Shown: piece by piece, positions 10,570 through 19,500 of the stretch | Layout: each line of letters opens with the position of its first letter | Position numbering within the stretch: the first letter of the stretch is position 1 | Assembly: GCA_959347315.1 (NCBI GenBank) | Contig: OY365818.1 | Span: 6,089,838 to 6,153,837 of the forward strand | Direction: 5' to 3' | From: Bimastos eiseni | Taxonomy: Eukaryota; Annelida; Clitellata; Crassiclitellata; Lumbricidae | Length of the DNA stretch: 64,000 bases | Made by a program: the position numbers and the translations under genes | Notes under the pieces: model-generated | What the model was told of the DNA's origin: nothing | Seen by the model: only the letters and a program-made list of their open reading frames with translations | The model's database searches: none

Positions 10570-13500
10570 GAACATACAGACACACATGTACACAGACAGA
10601 CAGGCACTGGCAGGCAGATAGACATACTTCTTCAACCGCAAATTGATTGCAAATTGAGTGTAATCGGGTTTGAGACGCTGCTCTGGGCCACAGTGACGAC
10701 CGCAGGGTTAACCCGTTTAAGCAGGACTCTGTAATACTTCGTTTACGTCTTAATCCATCAACTGCGACTTCAGAAGAAAACGCAAAGGCGGAAGATGCAT
10801 ACACGTCTCATGCTGTCTGTCCGTCCGTCTGTCCGTCCGTCTGTCTCTCCGTCTGTCTGTCCGTCTGTTTATGTGTGTATGTGTCTGTCGCTCACTCTCA
10901 ATTTAATCTCTTCATCTCTCACGCTTTTCATGACCACGAGAAAGATGCAGAAGAAACTGCTTCTCAAATGCATCGGTGGTCATAATAGTGGAGAAAATGT
11001 TTGGCTTTTCTATATATGCTGGCGTCCCCTAGAGTGGGATTGGGAAGTAAGAACTAAGTTTTCTAAACAATTACTATTAGTCCCATTGCCAAACTAGGCC
11101 TACTGTTAAACTACCAATCCACTATTAAACGCTGTTAAATGCTAGGTCTAAATCTTGGGCAGCGCAGTAGGAGAAGTAATCCAGATTTATTATAATTATG
11201 TAATGGAATGGGGGAGTTATGGTCAGAGGGTTATGACCTAAGGGGTAATGTCCGGGGGTAGTGTCTGGGAGGTAATGTCCTAGACCCAGACGGGACCTAC
11301 ATATCTCGTTTCTCTTTCCTTCAGGTGGAAACGGCGGTGCAACAGGCTGGATTCGAGAGGCGGAAGAGAGGATACAAACATATACGAGGCATTCCAGTCG
11401 CTGATGTCACTGATCATAGCAACAAAGCGCGTACCGACAGCGTACCAAATGATCCGCTATACCCGAAACAGTGGTATATTGTAAGCACAATTATCGGTTA
11501 CGTCACACAATAGAAATGGCTTTATGGAGACATAATTATACAGGAACCCATCATCGCTTTCTAATTTCGACACTTTTATAGCGCTATTATGAAGGAAGCG
11601 AAGGGAGGCAATGGGAGGAAGGCAAAGGAAGGGCTGGAAAGGAAAGGGAAAGGAGGCATGGAATTAGAAGCGCGAAAAGGAATGGGAAAAGAAGAAAGGC
11701 AGATGAATGGAGGCAATTGGAAGGAGACAAGGAAAGGAAGGTAAAGGAGGTAAGGGAGAAGAAATAAAGGCAAGGAAAGGGAGGCAATGGAAAGGGAGAA
11801 AGGTAACGGAGGCAAGGGGAGGTGAGGAATGAGAGGAAAAGGTGGCAACGGAAAGGGTAGTCATATGAGGAAAAGTGAACACGTGTGCTATTTCGAACAC
11901 TGCATTTTCTGATTTTCCGGACGTCGTAACTGATCTTTTTGCGGTTGCTGTAGAATAACACTGGCCAGGCAGGAGGTGTTCCAAAGCTCGACCTGAACGT
12001 AGAGCCAGCCTGGGCTCTGGGATTCACGGGAAAGGGAGTGACAACAGCCATCATGGACGACGGGATTGACTACATGCACCCAGATCTGTACGACAACTAT
12101 GTGAGTACGATGACGGTGACTTGTGTTACGATGAATCACTAATTACACCTGTTATATTTTGCATAGGCCTTGATTTCATTTCCTACATGAGGTGTAACCT
12201 GGCCCCAGCAATTGGATACAAGAGGGAGTTGACCTTCTCTTTTCAACGACACTCTGGAAACGTCAAACTTCACAACGACATCGCATTCTGAAGGACCTTT
12301 TCGGACATAATATCTATTACAACATCAGTCCAGAATTTGTGTCATTTGCTTCAGCCTCCAGCCATAGTTTGGGCCACCTGTTGATCCATTATACTCCGGT
12401 GTAACAAACATTATTTTTATTTGTGCAGAATGCAGAAGCCAGTTACGACTTCAGTAGCAACGATCCGTTTCCTTATCCACGCTACACGGATGACTGGTTC
12501 AACAGGTGAGCTTATAAGTACACCTATGAGAACACCTATGCTTGTGCACGTGTTTCAGCGCTATGACAAGCATTAGGGCCTATATCATCTACAGCTACAG
12601 TGCGTTCCGGAGATGAGAGTCGGCGACTACTCAGACGCCCGAGCATTGCCCATCCTGCTTAATGCCGAGCATTGCCCATCCTGCTTAATGCCGAGCATTG
12701 CCCATCCTGCTTAATGCCGAGCATTGCCCATCCTGCTTAATGCCGAGCATTGCCCATCCTGCTTAATGCCGAGCATTGCCCATCCTGCTTAATGCCGAGC
12801 ATTGCCCATCCTGCTTAATGCCGAGCATTGCCCATCCTGCTTAATGCCGAGCATTGCCCATCCTGCTTAATGCCGAGCATTGCCCATCCTGCTTAATGCC
12901 GAGCATTGCCCATCCTGCTTAATGCCGAGCATTGCCCATCCTGCTTAATGCCTGTGGGTGGACGAGGAGGGCGACGCTGATTGTTTTCGTTGCTACGCGT
13001 TATATTGTATTGTATTTTATTGGCGACATTGGGTAGTGTCGTTGAACTGCAAATACTACTGTTATAGCGCATAACTCATTGATAATCATAAGAAATAAGG
13101 CACTAAAGGTCAGCAAAGGTCAGCATAGGTCAGATGAGTTCAGTTAAGTTCAGTTAGGTAAAGGAAATGGCGATGAAATAGATGGAAGAAGGGAAGAAGT
13201 AGAAGAGAGCCAGAGAGGAAGAGGGTAAGGGAGAAAGCAAAAGAAGAAAAGGGTAAGGGACGGGTACATATAGCAGGCAAGGTTTCATCCAAGAATGAGC
13301 AACAGAAGGATTTCACCCTGAAGGGATATACGTTCCCAATTTAGCATGCTGATACTTTGCCTGGGGTGGGATTGTATACCGGCTACCGTGTTTTTTGTAG
13401 TCACGGGACACGTTGCGCTGGAGAGATCTCAGCCAAGAGAGACAATGATATCTGTGGAGTTGGAGTTGCTTATGGGTCGAGAGTAGCAGGTAACGTTGTT

Positions 13501-16500
13501 GTCTTCTATCTTCGTCACCTCTGATTTTATCTTGCTGTCATTGTTTGATCGTCCACTTCTAAATCTCATTTTCTCCACTTCCTTTTACTTCTGCTGGTTA
13601 CTCTTCTATTGTTTCTTCCGCATTCTCATCTCTCTTCTCCTCTTCATCCTCCTATTTTCCTCTTCATTTTCTTCTCTTCCCCTTCTCCTCCTCTCCTTCA
13701 CCTCTCTCTCTTTCTGCTCCTCCTCGTCTTTCTGCTCCAGAACTTCCTCCAATTTTCTCCTTCTTATCTTCCTCATCCTTCTTCTGATTTACACTGATGT
13801 TCACCGATCCAGTTCTAAAATTCACTAATACATTCTTCGTCACCAGCTTACACCACATTACACCACTGTTGCCCAGAGACTCTGAACATCCATGCCATCT
13901 GTCAGCTGTCGACAGGCATCCGTTAACTGTTTCTTCGCCTGTGGGTGGGTCAGCCACTAGCGACTCTTTCAGCTTACTGTGCACTGTTTTGCCAACTGAT
14001 GTTATATATTCGCCAGTAAGGACATTCGATAATGATGACGATAATTCATTGCAACCAAACAGCAGCAGCATATAGGCTAACTCATTGTAGAGTAGGACTT
14101 GGCCTACACTATTCTGTTACGGGGGTATCCATAATATACACAAATTCAACCGGGAATTACAGGGCTCCATGTAACGGAAAATCAATAAAGAAATTTTCTG
14201 TGATCATCTATGCTTCTGTCATAATTTCCTACATTTGCGCAGATTTTGAAAGCGCATTCAAACAACATCTGATTCGAGAAGTTCTTGTTGTACCACAAGC
14301 AACAAATATGCAACAATTTCGACTGATATCCATGAAATAAATAACTTCAGTAACTTTTCCTGGAATTAGTTTTAAATGGTCTTACATTACACTACTACAC
14401 GCACCACTTCTAACCACCACACATCACTACAATGCAATTAAATGCGACACAATGCAATTCAATGCGATGCCATTTACGTGTGTCATGCTTGCTAGGTTTG
14501 CGCATGCTTGATCAGCCGTACATGACGGACCTGATCGAAGCGAACTCGATGGGTCATATGCCACAGGCGATCCACATCTACAGCGCCAGTTGGGGACCAA
14601 CGGACGACGGAAAGACCGTCGATGGACCACGCAATGCCACCATGAGAGCCATCGTCAAGGGAGTCAACGAGGTCAGTCTAGTCTACTACACAGTAGCTCC
14701 ATCGATATTATGAATGGCATCGTCTCATCTTCAATCATCTTTTACTACGCGCTGGTCACATTAAGTTGCTTTAGGCTACATTTGGAAACTATTGGTGGCG
14801 TTGCGATACTTTTGAATTCGTTATAACAGGTTTGGATACGTTATAATATTTTCAGAAGCGTTAAAGTACTTTTGGATACGTTGGAATACTGTTGGATGCA
14901 TTAAAATACTTTTGGACATGTTAGAATACTTTGGATACGTTCTAATACTTTTTGATATGTTCTAATACTTTTGGATACATTACTTTGGACACATTATAAC
15001 ACATTTGGAGACGTCAGAATATTTTTGGATACATTAAAATATTATTGAAAACATTAGAATACTTTTGGATACTTTTGGATAACATTCGATACGGCATTAT
15101 ACTGTTTGATGCGTTCGGACACTTTTGGATACAATAGGATACTTTGGAAACGTTAGGATACGGTAGAATAGTTAAGGATACGTGAGGATGCTTTAGGATG
15201 TTTCTACAAAGACGCTTGCATACATGCATATATACACATACATACATGCATATATACACATACATACATGCATATATACACAGACATACATGCATATATA
15301 CACATACATCCATGGATATATACACATACATCCATGGATATATATACACATACATTCATGGATATATACACATACATACATGGATATATACACATACATC
15401 CATGGATATATATGCACATACATACATGGATATATACACATACATCCATGGATATATGCACATACATCCATGGATACATGACGTTCACACATCCGCAATC
15501 CACAAGCATGCCTGAATACATATTGACGTTGCGTAGGGTCGCAATGGTCTGGGTTCGATCTACGTCTGGGCTTCTGGTGACGGTGGTCCCAATGACGATT
15601 GCAACTGTGATGGTTACGCTGCCAGCATGTGGACTATCTCCATCAACTCAGCTACGAACGATGGACAGACGGCCAGCTACGACGAGAGCTGTTCTTCAAC
15701 CCTCGCATCCACCTTCAGCAACGGAAAGAGCGGCAACCAGGATGCAGGCGTTGTAAGTAGCACACAGGCGCCATATAAATGCTCGCTTCCACACGCATGC
15801 ACAGGCATACATCGTGTGCATGCGTGCATGAATGGAAATGTATGTAAGAGCGTAGGTATCAGGAAGTCGGGGACAACATGTACACGTACGCACACAGTCA
15901 TAGCCACTCAATATACATGTAAGGGTTGCAAGCCTATATTTTTGCTAAAGTATAATTTTTGACTGAACAAGTTTCTGGAAGAACGCTATAGTATACAAGT
16001 CTGAATGAATGAATCAATCAATCAGTCAATCAATCAATCAATGAAAGAACAATCGAATGAATGAAAGAGCGAACGAACGAACAAATGAATTAATGAATTA
16101 ATAAATTAATAACCTCATGACGTGACGTTTAGCATTTAACACACACAACCATAACAGGCCATAGGTAATGAAACATAATCGGTGGGCTTACAATAAATAG
16201 CCCTATTCGATACTGACATTATAAAATGATTGCATTTACGATGATGGTCGTATTGCTCAAATTGATGTGCACTAACGTGTCATTGATGTTCTCAGGCGAC
16301 GACCGACTTGTACGGACTCTGCACCACAAGACATTCTGGCACATCCGCCGCTGCTCCTGAGGCAGCTGCCGTCTTTGCTTTAGCACTGGAGGCCAAGTAA
16401 GTGCCATCTCAGCCTTCGCAGCCAACATCCTTTGGCTCTAGCATCCGCTTGATTTGGTGGAATGTGATTCCGTTCTCTAATCATATCCGTTCTCTTATAA

Positions 16501-19500
16501 TCTAACCAGAAATAATCTCTCAGATCTTATCTGATTCGGTGTATTACAATTTGATCCATTTTAATTCATCTAGTTTATTTATCGTATTGTGCTTATTTAT
16601 TTATTTATTTTTATTCAGAAATTTGATATCGCCCTTCTTCCAATGTTTCTTGCTCAAAGTACACACTCCTCGACGGCACAACTGCAGTTGTACTGCAGAG
16701 TAATTGTGCGCAAAGGACTTGCCCAAGGTCCCTACACAGTGACAGACGCTTCGGACGAGGGTCGAACCCGCTCACTCAGCGCACACTGAGCGCTACGGGC
16801 CGACCGCTCTAACCAGTTGGCCACCGTGTCATACATTTATTTATCCTGACTGTACATATATAAGGTATTCTCTTTTCTATTAAAATCTATTCTATCCGCT
16901 CAACTTCTATTTTAACCTGCTTATTTAAAAATATAAGCGGCGCTATATATATGTAAATTGATTTTACTTGCTCTAGGTCCATGCACAGCAATTAACCATT
17001 TGGTTGCATGTAGACTCGAACCAGTACTCTCTTATTACATTACATTACAGTCAATCTACCACTGTGCCTCAGCAATTTCTTGCGTATCAGACACCGTGCG
17101 ATTATAGCTATAACTAAAATTGTGTTTACACGAAGTAGTTTTCGGTTGACAGTGAGAAGTTGACTTGGCGCGACGTCCAGCACTTGAGCGTGTTGACGTC
17201 GAAGCGCAACCATTTGAATGACCACACTGGTCACCACAACTGGACAATCAACGGCGCCGGACTCGAGTTCAACCACCTGTTCGGATACGGGGTCTTGGAC
17301 GCCGGGGACATGGTGGACATGGCAAGACAATGGAAAGCAGCGCCAGATCGCTGGCACTGCACTGCAGACACGATCAAGGGACAATAGTAAGAACAATTGA
17401 ATAGATAACTGACTTAGGAGACAATATGATAAGATTCGTTTGTGTTGCGTAATCGGGAAATGATCGTAGATGACCGGTGAGAAATAACAACAGACGAAGA
17501 GATGAGGGTAGACTGCTGGAAAGGTGAACGTTACCATTTACGCGTGTCGCGACACTTTGTCCAAGCTTGGCCTAAATAAAGGTTGAATTATTTTTTTGGG
17601 GGGGGGGGGGAATTTTCTGCGTCATGTGAGTCAGTCAAGAACGTGATGCAGCAATTCCTTTACACTTTAAGGTCAAATACACTTGTGTACTTAAAGTTTT
17701 AACTAGCCAGCTAGTCATTCATTGATTCATTCATTAATTCATTCGGTCAGTCAGTAAGTAAGTCAGTCAGTCAGTCAGTCAGTGGGCCGGTCAGTCAGTC
17801 AGTGGGCCATTCAATCGCTCAGTCGGCTGACTAGCCAAGCCAGTCAGTCAATTAAAACTTAATCTTTAACTTAACTGGCCATCTTTTGAGCCACCCATCA
17901 ACTATAGCCAGTCAATCACAGTTATCCGCTTTAGTAATCGTAGTCGTAATCGTGATCTCCAAATTTCTAATGCTCAGCTCAGAATTAAAGTGCAGATTAC
18001 CATCTCATTGACGAGCGCTGCGTCAAATCAGAAGCGTTGTCCAGAGGTTACGTATTACCGTTTATATTTCATGAAATAGACAAGAAGGTCTACCTACGAA
18101 CGAGATGATTTATCATTATATTCAAAAACAATTATTTTAGTAATTTCTCGACGAGTCAGCCGCTTACTCTGACGATTGACACGACCGCCTGCAAGGACCT
18201 TCCGAACCAGGTCAACTACCTGGAGCACGTCCAGGCCTACATCACCGTGAAGGCAACGAGGCGTGGAGACGTCAACATCTTCCTCGTCTCGCCGATGAAT
18301 ACCACGTGAGTAGAAAGACGCTTCTACTTCAGAGGGTTCAATAGGAACCAGGCTGAACGCCTTAAAATGCAAGATAGGACCGATGTCGCTTGGAGTTTGT
18401 ATGTTGTTTACTGTCGATTACGTCAGCTTTCAGCTTCATTCTAAGACTGTAAGTCATTCGTCACAATTGTTAGACGTCATCTGTAGTTGCTATACCTTGT
18501 ATTGTTCGTCATTGGTTGGTGACATCATGTCTCACTTTTCCGTAATGATTAGTTTTGCGTCCTTGATATCTTTATTTTGTTGTCATTGGTTGGTGGCGTC
18601 ATCTTCATTTATGATTCAACTCTAAATGAATATTTCACCTATTTCTGAACCGATCTTAATTGAGATACCAGTGCAACTCATGCTGTGGTAGATTTGTCAC
18701 TGGTTGACGTCATTTCTTTTGTGTCCTATTCCTATTGTTACAACAGTTACATTAGGTATTGACGTAATCTTTGTTTCCTATCTTCATTTTTCACTCGCTG
18801 ACGTCATTATCTGTTTGTCTCCTATTCCTACATTCAATTAGCTAATGACGTCATCTTTGTTTCCTATCTCTCGCTTGCTAGACATCATTATATTCTTTTG
18901 TAATTATTTTCCTTATTGCAAACCTTCGCACGTCTGGTTTCTACCGCTTCAGGTAATGTCATCAGCAGGTCTAATCAGGTCAAATCTGTTCAAACTTTAA
19001 AGAAACGTCACACACCACAGCCTCTCTTGGCTGCTCTCACGTTGATTAATTCAACCCTGTGTTACCAGGCATTTCACTTCAGAAAGTTATTAAGCTTCAA
19101 CGCATCCAAAATGCTCTGTCTCATGCTGCAACTGCCTGTTTCTTGTCGTTCAAGTTGCATAACTCTGCTCGGTCAGCTGCATTGGCTTCCTGATGGGTTC
19201 AGACTAAGATTTCAACTGGCCTGTCTGACCTATTGAACCTCAAAGCGTGCACTCCTAAATATGCCTACCTTCAACCACCAGTTTCTCCGTACATCCCGTC
19301 TGCAGTCTGAGATCTTCTGTTAAGGGTCTTTTGGTTGAGCCAATAATATTATATATAATATATATATAATATATACATATATATACATATTATTACATAA
19401 TATAGTAATATATGAGCTTTCATGCATTTCGTGCTAATATCCCAGCGAATGGAATCGACTAAAACTAAAACTCCTGTTCTTCATTCAAGAAATGATAATA

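Larger units (their letters stand above)
7148..11324 (+). other. PCSK2 intron 2
   Basis: A 4.18-kb intron. It contains CT-rich and CAGA-type simple repeats, a 12-bp minisatellite, a SINE copy and a 400-base purine-rich strand. No extra exon is indicated. Confidence 0.85.

Noticed and set aside
17380..17390. TAG stop at the end of PCSK2 exon 10
   Set aside because: The stop spans the splice donor ATA^GTAAGA; after splicing the codon is TAT and the frame continues into exon 11.
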